DNA of 64,000 bases from Saccharina japonica (GCA_008828725.1 MEHQ01003939.1:99692-163691), one strand, 5' to 3'; counted from the first letter of the stretch, positions 1 to 11,805 are shown. Notes: generated by a model from the sequence alone, not told the origin. A program made the numbers and translations.

Positions 1-806
1 TGTGTCTATCTGTGAAAAATAAATCGGGGGTATGCACGTAACTTTTCCACGACTAGGAAATGGTTCATATCTGGTGTTATTGTTATACAATTAATAAAGT
101 AGTACTACCAGGTATGTACATATATGTTCGAATTGTGTTTTTTCGACAGAAATGCTGATATTGTTTCGGTGAGATCGCGGGTTTCATCGAACCTCATACA
201 CATTTTCAAGCTGTGTGGGATAATTATATCGTGCATACCGCGGATGTGCCATGTATCGTTTTAGTGTTGTCCCTGGTGTTCTCGGGTATATTACCGGTAC
301 TGTGCCGATATATCCTCAAACTCTGAGACATGCGAATGCACGGGTCCAATACATTTTCCACGGCTGTCTCCTCCCACGGTCCATCCTTGAACACAACATC
401 CCTATTGCAGGAATCCTGTGTATGCACGATGCTCCACATAAACGAAGTATGCTAATAATAGGCTTGCCGTTTCCTTAACGACAGCTACTACATCGTGGTT
501 GCGTATTGTATGTTGGTGGGAATTGCCAGCATTGACGAGTCTTATGTGTGCGCGCAGTGATTTAATAGTTTGGAAGTGTTATGGCATTCAGTGTTCGTAA
601 CCGTCAGATCTCTCTCCTCCTGAAGAGCTCTGTCCGTCGATGACTTTACCTCCCCCATACGTTCTATATACGCTCTCTCCTGTCCTGTCTAACAATACAC
701 GACCAAACACATTATCCGCGATACTGCGTGTGGCAGGCAAGGCCAACAAACCAGGTGCTATCTACGAACAACGTATTGTATGGTGTATTCACCGTTTGAA
801 CAAATG

Positions 807-1127
807 TTAAAGCGTCGTTCTCTCACCGAAGAGCCCTTGCAGATAGTCGCACGTACGCGTCAATGTTGCCGTTGTCCAGGAATACGTGATGCCGGTACCG
901 CTCTTAGGCTCGCCACGTTCCTGCACCCTCACGTCTTGGGCCAGCTTTCCGCTCCTGTCGTTTATCTCGAGCTTGCTGAAAAGGAGCTCACACGGTGGAC
1001 AGTATTCCTCCGTATGCTCTGAATTGACGGCTTGCGAATTGTTCCGTGACGAAGAGACCCCATTGAAGGCTAGGCCCGACATCAACAGTATCATCGCCAT
1101 GGTCTGCCGAAACAGAAACGGTTCCAT
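807..1127 (-). CDS. Possible small secreted protein (left-arm copy)
   Basis: This is a 106-codon ATG-started frame with no family I recognise. Residues 1-27 resemble a signal peptide: a short polar start, a hydrophobic stretch rich in Met, Leu and Ile, then small residues. The mature part is hydrophilic with a CPPC pair near residue 44 and one further Cys. Third positions look G/C-rich, unlike the surrounding AT-rich DNA. Near the 3' end lies GGTGAGA, a good splice-donor match, so the frame could be a first exon. An identical copy sits in the other arm. It could still be a chance ORF. The protein-like appearance is observed; secretion and coding status are inference. Confidence 0.3.
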   Translation of the reverse strand: MEPFLFRQTMAMILLMSGLAFNGVSSSRNNSQAVNSEHTEEYCPPCELLFSKLEINDRSGKLAQDVRVQERGEPKSGTGITYSWTTATLTRTCDYLQGLFGERTTL

Positions 1128-1341
1128 GTCTGTCCCTGCGTGTCAGGCGTCTTGGTTCTCTCGCGAAAAAGCTCTGGAAAATGAGTCAAAAGTGTAAGGT
1201 TCGAAAGAGCAAGGAACACGATTTAGAGGCTGGCTGTGTGTGGGTCGATACTGGTCTACAGAGATTTGAGGTTTATTTTGCCGTGGTGAGGGATTGTTGT
1301 TCTGAGTGACGCGTGCCCGGATACCGTCTTGAGCTCGATAT

Positions 1342-1716
1342 ATAATATCCTCCGTGGCCTTAAGCTTGTGTTCATGCGACATAATGTATGCGAGGACGTT
1401 GGCCCGCTGCCTCCGCACCAACCAGATCTGCGTAGCCTCACAGTGGGGCGGACACCGTGACTCTTAGCTGCGATGGTTTGCAAATCGGCATACTACGCCT
1501 TTGTGTGGAGCTCAGCGTCAAATGAGGTGATATGGCCATGCTATGGGGGAGAAACGCACCGACAAGTCTGCGATGGCTTGAACCCGTTGTGAGGACTATG
1601 AAGACGTGGTTCATGTTCAATTTCAACAACTCAACGAATAAGTCGAGGGTATGGCCTAACGGGGATGCTTAAGGTATTTGCTGCATGGTAGCACTTGAGG
1701 CCACGGAGGATATTAT
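1342..1716. repeat. 19-bp inverted repeat inside the palindrome-1 arm
   Basis: AGGCCACGGAGGATATTAT occurs at 1,698-1,716 and its reverse complement at 1,342-1,360, about 340 bp apart. The mirror pair is in the other arm near 21,024-21,042 and 21,380-21,398. The pair could bound a small unrecognised insertion. No target-site duplication is evident. The sequence between them encodes nothing I recognise. Confidence 0.6.
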
Positions 1717-1719
1717 CCA

Positions 1720-4371
1720 CCCCCCCCATCCCCGGTTTCCCGGGTGACCCCATTCTTTAGATAATTTTTCGATGTAGTGAATTCCATCGCTATTTTGACA
1801 CGCCTTGTTGGGCCCGACCCTCGGCTGGTTCGTGCCTGAGTAGAGGATGGGTTTACCAGCTTAGTGTTGAATCTGCAAAATTTTGGCATGTATGGTATTG
1901 CGATATATTCGTTAAATAAATTAATGGGGGAAACTACATGGTTTTTTATAGCACAAAAGGGAGGGGGAGCTTGCAGGTCATGTATTGACTTTGGGGCAAT
2001 TTCTTGTGGGTTTTATGTCGACTGGCGTATAACTTCGGCCGTGTGTTTGGTAAAAGGTCAACCGACACTTCAATATTGTCCAGTAAACTGTATGCTCTTG
2101 GTTTCCAGGCGCGTTTTTGTAATCATGTGTCCATAGTCGTGTGGCGGTTTGCTGTGCACCAAATTATGGTCGTGTGGAATGCTGGATGTAGCGATTACAT
2201 GTCTGATCTGCCCTTCGAATGCGCCTGACACAAATAAGTTAAACAAAACCGATTGGATGGGTAACCACATTGCCATGTAATCGTATCCCTTGCGCCGACA
2301 TAAGATGATTCCTGCACATTGCCATGGCTGTGTGCTCGAAGTAAATGCTGTAAACGAATGGTTGGGTGAAGAATTTGGGTGATCATAACCTTTGAATCGA
2401 TGACGATTAAGTTTCATGTTACATTACGGGTATTGTTTAAACATAATACAAAAAAAAGTGTGGTATCATACCCTCGTAATTTATTAATTTAACGATTTAC
2501 GAGCTGATTCCAACGACAGGCGGTACTTTATGGCGTCGGAACTTTGCGCCATGGGTTTTGAGCGTTGAGACAACCAAATTTGGCACGCTTGTGTTTCATA
2601 GAAATTTGAAACAAAGCTGAGGGCTGGCCGTTTCTATTTATTTGTTTATTTTCGTTCTTAAGGCTCATTTTTACGATTTGTTGGGGTGTACCGGCATCTT
2701 TGGCCTTAGCTGACGCACGAAAATAAAAGTAAAAAGACCGCCCTCACTGTTTTTATATTGCCATGAAGAACGACCATGCCAAATGTTGATTCCAAATTCT
2801 CAAAAACCATGGCGCAAACATATCTTCCCGGAAGCATGATTTCCCCCTAAGGTTCCATAATTGCTCAAATATTTATTATTTTCGCACTTTGGCAGTTGTT
2901 TCTTAACTTAGCCGTGATGGAGTCCATACGTATACATATGGGAATTTAGGATCCTTAAAACAAGTGATGTCCCGCGGCCGCTAAACCGTCGTTCTACCAT
3001 ATTTCCGCTCGAAGTTGTCGTTTTAATCTCTGGCTTGCCTTGGCCTGCGTGCCTATTGGACGCGTGCGATTTATTCCCTGCTTTTGTTGCAGCGTACAAG
3101 ACTTGGGTTATATTCCCTGCTGCTATTACAGCATACGACGCGTTTGTTATTGGTCTTTACGTCCTCGACATATCCGTCATTTTCCACGAGCAGCCTTTCC
3201 TACGCCCTGCGCATGCGTTCCGTGCCTGCAGAACACTTTGAGACACGTTATTTTTTATTCATATTTTGCGGTGTATGAGGCATTCCTTTTTGACCTCTTT
3301 ACTCGGCCTCCATGCCTTCGGACAAATTATCTCGCTGGCTTTTAGCTTGCGCTAGCAGTGTGTTTGCTACCTAGCCTCTCCGGGTCCCACGTCCTAGACC
3401 ATTGGTTCCACGTGGTTGCCAGCCCCTAGGTCCTACGTTATAGACCCCCTTTTTCAAGCCTTGCAGCGTCCTTCTCGCTTTTCGTACCGCCTCCAGCCTT
3501 CGCGTTTTCGTTCGCGCCCTTGCGCCTGCTTGGGGCCGACCTCCGTCGTCTCCCCTTTGGCTCGGAAATTGGTGCTACGCAATCCTTTTCAGGTCCAGGT
3601 CAAATACCTTTATTTGCTGACTCTCAGCGTGCTTTGTTTCCTGTTTTGTCCCTCTTCTCTCGTTTTTGTCTTCTCCTTGAGTTCGTTTTCCGCATATTTG
3701 TGCCCTCTGGTTCGCCAGCTCTAGCCTTCGCCGTTCCCTCATACCTGGTAGTTCGTTTACCGTTGGCATCTTACGAGTGTATTCCCGACCCAAGCTTCGT
3801 CTTTCAGCTCCATAGTGGGTGTTTGGTCCTGTCAGAGGCTTCTTAGCCTCATTTCGAGGTGTGGGGTAGATCTGTTATCTCTTCCTTATTTTAAATTGCC
3901 GCATGTTCGACCCCCCTTTCCGATTTCTAGATATTTTGTTGACATATTTTGATCGTCGTGTTCTCTGCATCTACGACTATTCAGGGTGGACTAATGTGAT
4001 GGAGTTCATATATATATGTCGGAACGTTCTTGGGATCATTAAAATAAGTGATGTCACACCTCTCAAATGAGGTGCCGATGGCAGATTAGGGGCACCCGAA
4101 TAGCGGTGTTCTTGATACCCCTCTGTTTATCACTAATGCTTCAGATTTCCGCTTCGTATGCCAGCTTTTCGTGCACCCTTTTGTCTCGCTGGTCTCCGTA
4201 CCCTAGTTATGCTCTTGACGTAGTAAGATCGGCAGAAACAATGGAAGGACTAATATCATGATGGACGAGTAACTCAGCACCGACTAACCTGCACCCCTTT
4301 AAAGGCAACACTCCATGTTACACAGCTTTGTAGACTCGCAGAAACAAAATGTGACATGGACGTCTTCCCCT
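1720..4371. other. Palindrome-1 arm segment without a recognised gene
   Basis: This stretch is AT-rich from about 1.86 to 2.9 kb and pyrimidine-rich from 3.0 to 3.9 kb. The open frames at 3,035-3,345, 3,416-3,724 and 3,520-3,846 are rich in Phe, Cys, Leu and Ser and look like by-products of T/C-rich sequence rather than proteins. Arm-to-arm differences are concentrated at about 3.18-3.85 kb. The mirror is about 18,370-21,020. Confidence 0.4.
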
Positions 4372-5158
4372 TGTTGATGCGATCATGGCAAGACGTTTTT
4401 GGCTGGAACATATCTCGAGACATCTTCGGTGGCCTCGCAACAAGTCTGCTCGCGGCCCATCAAGTCAGTTTTTTCGCTCATGCGGTGGCATGCGTACTCT
4501 ACTATGGCGCGCTCGCTCGCGGACGAGAAGTTTCTGTCGAGGATGCATTCATCATCAAAGCTGAGGTTTCGGTGATGAACTGGCATTTAGTCGCCTACAT
4601 GGTGCCCAATTCGGCCGCGGCCAAGATGTCGTCAGCCAGAAATCGGTCTTAAGCAATGCAGGAAACTTTAGTCAAGTACATAATAGATACCTACATACCT
4701 GGTATATCATAGACATTAGATGAATATGGCAAGCTGCTCCTCGAACATGCACAGCTGTATAGGCTTTCCTGCAGACTTTACGTACATAGCTAGCATAGCC
4801 AGTACGAGTTGTTGACATACTGACCCCGCCGAAGTCGCCCACATTTACGCCGCCTCTCTTTTTAAAGCAATCACGGCAAGCCGTTTTTGGCTGGAACATA
4901 TCTCGAGACATCTTCGGCTGCCTCGCAACAAGTCTGCTCGCGGCCCATCGAGTCCGTTTTTTTCGCTCATGCGGTGGCATGTTGTACACAGTCCACCCTC
5001 TACTATTTCGCGCTCGCTCGCGGACGAGAAGTGTTCTGCCGAGGATGCATTAATCATCTAACCTGAGGTTTCATTGATAAACCGGAATTTAGTCGCCCAC
5101 ATGGTGCCGAATTCGGTCGCGGCCATGGTGTCGGCAGTCGGAAATCGAGAAGATTATA

Positions 5159-5471
5159 CAATCCGTTAGCAAGGATCTTTAAGGGAGAATTTTGTCATAC
5201 AAATTGGGTACTTGTGGTCCGCAGTTCGGAATCGTGGTCCGCGTTCAGAATGTTCTCGCAATGTTCTCGCTAAATGCAAAAGCGGCGCAGCCGCGTTTCT
5301 CGCCCGTTTCTGGTTCGTTTTGGGTCCGGTTTGGGTCAGGGTGGGGTTAGGGTTGGGGATTGGGTTGGATCTACGCCCATACCTTGATCCCACCAGGAAA
5401 AACTTCCTAGCTCGCAAATCAATGCGACAAGTGAACAGGCCGCCCCTATAAAGATCGTTGCTAACGAATTG
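5159..5471. mobile_element. 313-bp TIR element (MITE-like), left arm
   Basis: The ends form imperfect terminal inverted repeats of about 27 bp: CAATCCGTTAGCAAGGATCT at the left and the reverse complement of CAATTCGTTAGCAACGATCT at the right. The element interrupts a tandem-repeat unit whose uninterrupted version is at 4,372-4,861, which supports an insertion. The flanks TTATA and TCATA may be a 5-bp target duplication with one mismatch. Its interior holds a G-rich telomere-like run (5,336-5,378) and no convincing gene. The superfamily is unclear. Confidence 0.7.
5336..5378 (+). repeat. Telomere-like G-rich run
   Basis: Inside the TIR element the plus strand reads GGGTCAGGGTGGGGTTAGGG followed by TTGGGGATTGGG. 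This is a degenerate TTAGGG/TTGGGG-type array of about five units. It is probably an internal part of the mobile element rather than a true interstitial telomere. A similar run occurs near 53,218. Confidence 0.5.
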
Positions 5472-5850
5472 TCATAGGAGCTCCGAAAATCGCGGTCTTA
5501 ATGTGCCCGAAGCCTTTTATAATAATACGTACATACATACCTGGTATATCATATCATAGATAGTATATGAATAAGGCAAGCTGCTCATCGAACGTGCACA
5601 ACTTTATACGCATTTCTGCGGGCCGAACGTACATGTTACGGAGCACCATAGTAAATAGGACAAACTATCGTCAGTAGAAAAAGGTAAGTACAGAGTTTTT
5701 TGTGTGTACCGTAGATCCCATTTACTAGTGTTTACTATGGTCCCTCGCAATAGCCAACTTAGCCAGTACGATAGGCTTCCGATCCGAGTTATTGGCATAC
5801 TGGCCCCGCCGAAGCCGCCCATATTTACGCCGCCCCATTTTTACACCTTA

Positions 5851-7264
5851 TTAATAGTACCCACCGTAGCAGGGGGGAAGGGAGAATAACCTACTTAGTG
5901 ACCTCGGATCTGAGTTACGCCTACAATAGGAAGGAGAGAGGAAAGGAGGGTGAATATACTAAATGAGATAGGGGGGGTGTTCTTCGTTTTCATGCATGGC
6001 CGTTGTCGTATGACCATAGACCCTCGCATCCCGACAAGACCGGGGCGGAGCATGTCGGGTTGTCACCGACCAGGCAGACATTGCTAGCACCAAGCGCGAA
6101 GCGAAACGTGAGCTGTTGGGCGAGTCGCATGAAGGGTGAGCTGCATCCTACCAAGAACCACTTGTTGTGAGGCGGACTTGCATATGGATGACACCTTCAA
6201 TGAGTTAATTTTATTCCCGGTATGGCCACTTCCTGAGACAGCAATAATATATCGTGGTTGTTTCTTGGAGAAAGCGAGGTTCTACTTATGTTTTCTGTAG
6301 ATTTATTTTGTTCCAGAGTCTCGGGCCTTTTTGTTTTGGTCGTGGCGAGCTTCGATAGCTCTTTTTTTTTATAGCTCGGTCTCGCGATAGCGACCGCCTT
6401 CTCCTGGCTACCTCCCTGGGCAGGTCGTCTCTAGCCCCTTCCACGCCCTCCACCTTACCTCGTGGGAATACGAGTATAGTGCTGCAGCAGCAAGCACAGC
6501 AGTTTTTGTACCGGTACAAGACGACAACAAAAAACTTGGCTGAGTAATAATACCGGGGACATGTTTGTTCTTTTTCACGGGTGAATTCCTAGCTACAGTA
6601 GCTCCCATTATTAAGGATAGCTACCATGCTACCCAGTAGTAGCCAGTAGTCTATACCGAGTCGCTGATCGGTAACATAGCCACCTGTAGCGAGTAGGCCA
6701 CGACAGCAGTACAAAGTGCTACGGCAGCACAACCAGCGGTATGCACAATGCCGGTTCAGTAGTATGTGGTCGAACCCTGTTGGATCAGTTATCTCGGATG
6801 CATGCGGGAGAACCCCGAAATAGCGTTTTGAGTTCAGCCGAGGTTGTTTGTTCGGGTTTTTAGTCTTCACCGCATGCGAGGGGTCTTGAGACTTGGGAGC
6901 TCCGTGATCGATCGACCGTGCACACGTACTTCACATCACTCCTCTTCTTCTTTCCTCCTCCTCCTCTTCATCCTGTCCTCTTGGACAAGAGCGCCAATAA
7001 ACACACTGGCCTTGAGCGCCATTCTTCTTTCTATATCTGGTATGTGTTGCTGAGAGCTAGCTGAAGTTCGAGCAACAACCAGTCTGTTTCACACCGGCTG
7101 AAGTGCTCACCTCTGCGGCGGGCTGCTTGATCTAACTCAGGAGCCCCGCACACACACCCACGACGGGAAATGCCTTAAGACCCATTTCACGGTGCAATTT
7201 TATTACTGCTTGCTGCTGTACTCTGCACTACTACAGCAGCAGTGGTAGTACTCAGACATGCGGA
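5851..7264. other. Palindrome-1 arm segment without a recognised gene
   Basis: This stretch contains a G-run near 5,970, moderately GC-rich sequence at 6.0-6.2 kb and several short frames (6,286-6,519, 6,408-6,608, 6,589-6,870) that match no family I know and begin at arbitrary points. The mirror is about 15,475-16,888. Confidence 0.35.
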
Positions 7265-8040
7265 GGGTCACCAGGCGTCGCTTTCGTCGTACCAAAACTG
7301 AGCCCACCTCGACTGGTGGTGCATTTCTGAGACTGAAACTGATGAACGAGGTTATTGCGAACTGGACATCAACACTTTTCAGAATTTCCTGCTTACTGCA
7401 ACGCTTACTACTTGGCATTGCCTTGGTTCTATACGTATGTGTCAGAATCAGATATCGAAACACGAGCGAGCGCCTTTACATTGTCGTAGATATTTCACCT
7501 TATTATTATCATGATAACTGAGACTATTCAGATAATACCAACAACGAGCCCGAGAGAAACGCGGTTGAATTCGTAGCTAGCTCCCATTTCACGGTGTATT
7601 TAGTACTGCTGTACTAAGCGACTAGTGTATTTCTGAGACTGAGACTGAGAAATGAGGCTGCAAACTTAATTTCAACACTTAGCACTTTTGTAAACCTCAC
7701 ACTTTAGTTACTTATCCTGAGAACTGAGACTATTACGAGGACACCAGAAACGAGCCCAGGAGAAAGGCGACTGTGTGTGGTGATTCATTTCTGAGACGGA
7801 GACTGAGAAATGAGGTTGCGAACTGAATTTCAACAGTTAGCATTTTTGTAAACCTTACACCTCACAGTTACTATCCTAAGAACTAAGACTATTCAGAGGA
7901 CACCACAAACGAGCCCGGGAGAAAGGCGACTGTGGTGGTTCATTTCTGAGACGGAGACTGAGAAATGAGGTTGCGAACTGAATTTCAACACTTAGCAATT
8001 CTTCTTTTCTTCCGGCAACACTTGGCATTGCCTTGATATA
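7265..8040. repeat. Tandem repeat array, about 150-200-bp unit, left arm
   Basis: Four to five degenerate units share the core CATTTCTGAGACGGAGACTG, then GAAATGAGGTTGCGAACTG and TTTCAACACTTAGC. Cores lie near 7,323 (divergent), 7,628, 7,788 and 7,947. Between cores the units share GACACCA(G/C)AAACGAGCCC and GAAAGGCGACTGTG. The array is purine-rich on the plus strand. It encodes nothing recognisable. Confidence 0.85.
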
Positions 8041-9470
8041 TACGAAGTATATGTATAGTCTATAGTGTCAGATATCGAAACACGAGCGAGCGCCATCACA
8101 TTGTCGTACACAATAAGGATGGTACCGAACAGACGATGTATTTGTTCCTATCCGAAGCATGGGTACCGGCGAATGCCGGCCCCATGCGGAGCCCTTGTAT
8201 ATGTATTCATTTGATGCGTACAGGGCTTTTTGGGAGTTGCGAGCACTACACATGGGGTTCTAATGGACTACGCAGCTCTACCTGAGGCGAGGGCTCCAGG
8301 CTGAAGAGAGAGGGAGAGCTTTGCGGCTGATTCAGATGGATTCTGTCCATCACCACCCAGTTCGCACGACTACAAGGAGAGCCGTTGTATACTCTGTACA
8401 GGCTCTACGTCTTATGGTGATATCTCGTGTTGATGGTACTGTACTAAAATGTGGCCAAAGGAGGCCTCGACGCGTCCAAAAAGGCCGGCCTCCTGTTGCA
8501 GCGTCAGCAGCTATGGACTATGACCGTCCAATTGTTTCGGAGGTTCATAGCCCATAGGCGAGAAGTAAGATCCGACCTCGAAATGCAGTAGGTCGTCAGA
8601 GAGAAACGCAACAAGCCACAACAAATAATTACTAACACCTACGTACCATGGATGCCTTAGGAAAAGCCTCACACACGTTGGGACGGACTTCTTCACCCGC
8701 TCAAGCTCAGGATTTGCTTGCGCCCAATGCTCCGTCACAGCTTCCCTGGCACACGGCTTTGTGTGCCGCCGCCCCTGTGTCCCACACAGACGCTCTCTCG
8801 CAGGCGCGGCTACTACTGGGCTCAGATACTGAGGGGTAGAGGCCGTATCATTCTGTCCGGAAATATAAAGTTCGTTTTGAAATTGGTGATAAATACAAAA
8901 ACGCTCGATAAGTGGCCCCTTCAGAAAAAATATATTTAGCAGATAAAAAACAAATCCGTTTTTTAGGCCATGTTAGTTCTGGTATGAATTCCTACTTTTT
9001 CGTGACTCCCTACGGAAAACGAAATTTATCTGGTTCCAATGCTCAGACTGTCGGCCGATGAGTAGTTTTAGAGAGCGTAGGTCATGGTCAACATTATTTG
9101 TGTCTTAGGAGGCATATCGACCAGTCACCTTTTGCATCACGAAAAGTGCCTCGTACTTAAAAACGAATCGCCATACCCCTGGTACCCAAAGACGAATTTG
9201 AAAATGGCAGTTTTTTCGGTTGCTGATACTGCTTTAACTTAGATTTTCGACGAGGACGCCGAGCACTGGTAGGTGAACCTACCTAGGCCTCTAGTTCGAC
9301 CGTCCGTAGCGTCCTACGTGGCCACAGCAGAGTGTATATACCAAACAGGAGCTCCGCAACGATCTAAAGTCTTGCTGCGGAGCATTTTCGTTTCGTGATG
9401 CAAACACAGCAATGCCTATACGCTCCCTTGTAGATCTAAGAGCCCCAACACCTCCTAAATACTATAACGA
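8041..9470. other. Palindrome-1 arm segment with a hairpin and one minor ORF
   Basis: A strong stem-loop lies at about 8,158-8,188 (GCATGGGTACCGGC, then GAAT, then GCCGGCCCCATGC). The downstream motif CGGAGCCCTTGTAT recurs near 55,960. An ATG frame at 8,648-8,839 (63 codons, Ala/Leu/Ser-rich) is not convincing as a gene. Nothing else is recognised. The mirror is about 13,270-14,698. Confidence 0.35.
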
Positions 9471-10255
9471 ACAAGCTATACGTTGGTCGGTCGGAGGTCT
9501 GAGCATTAAAACTGCAGGTATGCCGTGTTGCGTAAGGAGTACTGATATGGTGTGTCAATATACCAGAAATTGTATTGCTGCTGTAAAATTGACGAAAACT
9601 ATTTGTTTTCAACACTCAAGTACTCTTTATTTTATGACCGAAAGGGCCCTTTAAATTTACGGACAAAGTGGCATATTGCACGAACGAGTACTCGCGTGGC
9701 CGATAGACCCACCTTTCGTGTTGTCCACAGCCTCTCGATTCTCAGTTTAAGACGACTTGAGCAGCAGCAGCAGCAGCAGCAGCAGCAGAGCAGGGTGTGC
9801 AGTTACTTTTCAGGCCGTGAGGGGTGGATGCCGATCCGGGTCCAAGTCTCTTCTTCGGGCACCGAAAAAGTGACCGATGTGAGCTGCAAAGCTGAAGCTT
9901 CGAAATCGAAAATTCCAGGGCTCTTCACGGATCATGACACGACGCGTGCACGATGATAGAGATAGCACTAAATTGGCTATTTGTGTCAAGTTCTTTCGAA
10001 TGTTGGTTGTTGTTTTCTCTTTTCTGATTATTCCTCTAGACTTTATGGGAGGGAGATCCCGATGACTCTACGCCCTGTTGACGGTCTCGCCCTGCAATCT
10101 GTGACGAGACTACGTCAACCCCTCCGTCTCTCCCTCCTACGGCCGTTGTTATCTAGGGTATACTATCCGCAGTCTCGAAGACCGAGTTCCCCTAATGGTC
10201 CCAGACCATTCAAACTCCTCCACCTATGAGGTCAAATCGATTCTGCTTATAGTCT
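9471..10255. repeat. Palindrome 1, diverged inner left arm
   Basis: This segment pairs with about 12,450-13,249, but with frequent substitutions and single-base indels, in contrast to the near-perfect pairing outside 9,470. It contains a pure CAG run (about 9,762-9,788) that is shorter and impure in the partner. The overlapping frame 9,552-9,956 carries the run as polyGln and is closed in the partner, so it is unlikely to be a gene. Confidence 0.85.
9975..10250 (-). repeat. YR 3'-flank repeat, copy A
   Basis: The minus strand here lies directly downstream of the catalytic YR fragment. The same segment (landmarks TTGTGTCAAGTTCTTTCGAA, CGGCCGTTGTTATCTAGGG, ATGGTC..GACCATTCAAAC) occurs twice more on the opposite strand, at 11,815-12,108 and 12,455-12,700. 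It is non-coding. It may be the 3' non-coding part of the YR element. Confidence 0.85.
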
Positions 10256-10258
10256 GCT

Positions 10259-10897
10259 CTAGATCACACTCCGGCCTGGCCGTCTACCTCTCTTTCCTAC
10301 CGCTTGAGCTAATTTACTCGAAACCTTCTCGGAATCTTCTGTGTTGTTCCGAGTGTATACCTTGTACGCGTCCGACTTCCAGCGACCTTCTCTCTGGATC
10401 ACTCTCTCTGAAACTGACCCCCCTGCTGCTAGCGCGGTCGCTCCCCCGATCCGCATCGAGTGCAGCGCGTACTCCTCCGGGTTTCCGCCCGTCTCTGAGA
10501 CTAACTCTCTCAAAGCCCTCATGGCTTGTCCGTAACCCCATGTCCTAACTCCTCCCGAACCGCGATAGGAGGAAAGTGGGGCGTTGTCTGGCAATGATGG
10601 ATGGCATGACATCAGTTCTACCATCAGGGCCACGGCGCCAGCACCTCCTCTCAAGCCAGGGTACGCCCCACTTACCGCCTCTCGTGTCCGTACTATAACG
10701 CTCCCTTCTCCTAGTTGATCTCCTTTGTGACCCCGAAAACGAACCTCGACCTTGTTGGCTCGGCGCCAACGCCGGAAGTCCACTTGATGTTCGTGTTCGA
10801 AAAAGGTGACGTCCCCCCGTCTGACGCAATGGGTGGGATGTACGACCCCGGAGTCTGAGGCGAAGACCTCGTCTGAGCGAAGCAAGAAAAGGCAGGT
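10259..10897 (-). CDS. DIRS-type tyrosine recombinase, catalytic half (fragment)
   Basis: This fragment encodes about 212 residues, with no ATG and an open 5' side, and matches the catalytic domain of a retroelement tyrosine recombinase. Visible signature residues, in order, are the box-I arginine (FLLRSDEVFA at the start), a Lys-containing beta-hairpin region (VRFRGHKGD), the HxxR box (LHSMRIGGATALAAGG), and a Trp followed by Tyr (REGRWKSDAYKVYTRN) where the family has H/W and the nucleophilic Tyr. The C-terminal tail is basic. YRs of this family (DIRS, Ngaro, PAT) join or resolve circular cDNA intermediates in the nucleus. The N-terminal core-binding domain is absent here; the sequence breaks immediately before FLLR. 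All catalytic residues appear present, but without its other half the fragment should not be functional. Confidence 0.8.
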   Translation of the reverse strand, partial: TCLFLLRSDEVFASDSGVVHPTHCVRRGDVTFFEHEHQVDFRRWRRANKVEVRFRGHKGDQLGEGSVIVRTREAVSGAYPGLRGGAGAVALMVELMSCHPSLPDNAPLSSYRGSGGVRTWGYGQAMRALRELVSETGGNPEEYALHSMRIGGATALAAGGSVSERVIQREGRWKSDAYKVYTRNNTEDSEKVSSKLAQAVGKRGRRPGRSVI

Positions 10898-11181
10898 ATA
10901 CCTGATTTTGTCTACTCTGCTTGACTTTCACCTTTTTTTTGTCGTTTTTAAGCCAACCAGAGGCCCTTCATAGTTCCACCCTATGCCCCCTATACAAATG
11001 CCGACGTACGCGGAGACCCCCTTCTCCCTTCGCACCTCGCACTACGTACACGCCACTCGAGCGACACACAGGTATATCTACCTGCACACCTCCGCCGAAA
11101 TAATACGAGACAGAAGGCTCCCCTTCGGGATTGTGGTTGACTTGGAATACCAGGGGTGTCGCAAGCTGAGAAGGGAGAATA
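10898..11181. other. Symmetry centre of palindrome 1 (unpaired spacer)
   Basis: About 280 bp separates the two inverted YR fragments. It contains a poly-T run (near 10,932) and a segment at 11,113-11,172 (CTCCCCTTCGGGATT then GGGGTGTCGCAAGCTG) that recurs in diverged form at 57,645-57,700. No gene is seen. Confidence 0.6.
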
Positions 11182-11805
11182 CAGCAGCAGGCTTTCTTGC
11201 TTCGCTCAGACGAGGTCTTCGCCTCAGACTCCGGGGTCGTACGTCCCACCCATTGCGTCAGACGGGGGGACGTACCTTTTTCGAACACGAACATCAGGTG
11301 GACTTCCGGCGTTGGCGCCGCAGCCAACAAGATCGAGGTTCGTTTCTCGGGGCACAAAGGAGATCAACTAGGAGAAGGGAGCGTTACAGTACGGACACGA
11401 GAGGCGGTAAGTGGGGCGTACCCTGGCTTGAGAGAAGGTGCTGGCGCCGTGGCCTGATGGTGAACGATGTCATGCTCATCCGTCATTCCAGTAAATACGC
11501 CCCACTGTTCCTACCTATCACGGTTCGGGAGGGAGTTAGGACATGGGGTTACGGAAAGACATGAGGGCTTTGAGAGAGTTAGTCTCAGAGACGGGCGGAA
11601 ACCCGGAGGAGTACGCGCTTGCACTCGATGCGATCGGGGGAGCAGACCGCGCTGAGCAGCAGGGGGGTCAGTTTCAGAGAGAGTGATCCAGAGAGAAGAT
11701 CGCCTGGAAGTCGGACGCGTACAGGTATACACCGAACAAAAGAAGATTCCGAGAAGGTTTCGAGTAAATAGCTCAAGCGGGTAGGAAAGAGAGGTAGACG
11801 CGCCA
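11182..11805 (+). pseudogene. Inverted, degraded copy of the YR catalytic half
   Basis: This is the plus-strand twin of 10,259-10,897, head to head with it (paired coordinates sum to about 22,082). It opens with the same LRSDEVFA box in a frame running to about 11,457, then breaks into several frames (11,467-11,655 and others) through many single-base insertions and deletions. The HxxR region is frameshifted. Identity is high between indels, so decay is recent or partly due to poor sequence quality. A shared breakpoint just upstream of the box-I arginine links it to the left copy. Confidence 0.8.

Larger units (their letters stand above)
4372..5850. repeat. Tandem duplication in the left arm, about 490-bp unit
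   Basis: A unit starting near 4,374 (GCAAGACGTTTTTGGCTGG) is repeated from about 4,866 (GCAAGCCGTTTTTGGCTGG). The second copy is split by a 313-bp TIR element at 5,159-5,471 and resumes to about 5,850. Shared landmarks include TACATACCTGGTATATCATA (near 4,691 and 5,532), GCAAGCTGCTC and CCCCGCCGAAG. Copies differ by roughly 10-15 percent by eye. Short frames within it (for example 4,356-4,652) seem incidental. Confidence 0.8.
1..9470. repeat. Giant palindrome 1, left arm (outer part)
   Basis: This arm is the reverse complement of about 13,250-22,740, with position x pairing to roughly 22,740-x throughout. Identity looks near complete by eye: every open frame here has a mirror twin, for example 224-439 with 22,302-22,517 and 8,068-8,253 with 14,486-14,671. 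Patches near 3.2-3.9 kb and 5.2-5.4 kb carry scattered substitutions and small indels, so the arms are not simply one sequence read twice. The window begins inside the arm, so the true outer end is not visible. No confident host gene was found in it. Confidence 0.97.

Noticed and set aside
4356-5060. Frames of 67-105 codons on both strands in the tandem array
   Set aside because: Tandem copies break them at different points and both strands are equally open.
5336-5378. A true interstitial telomere
   Set aside because: Units are irregular and few, and lie inside a mobile element present in both arms.
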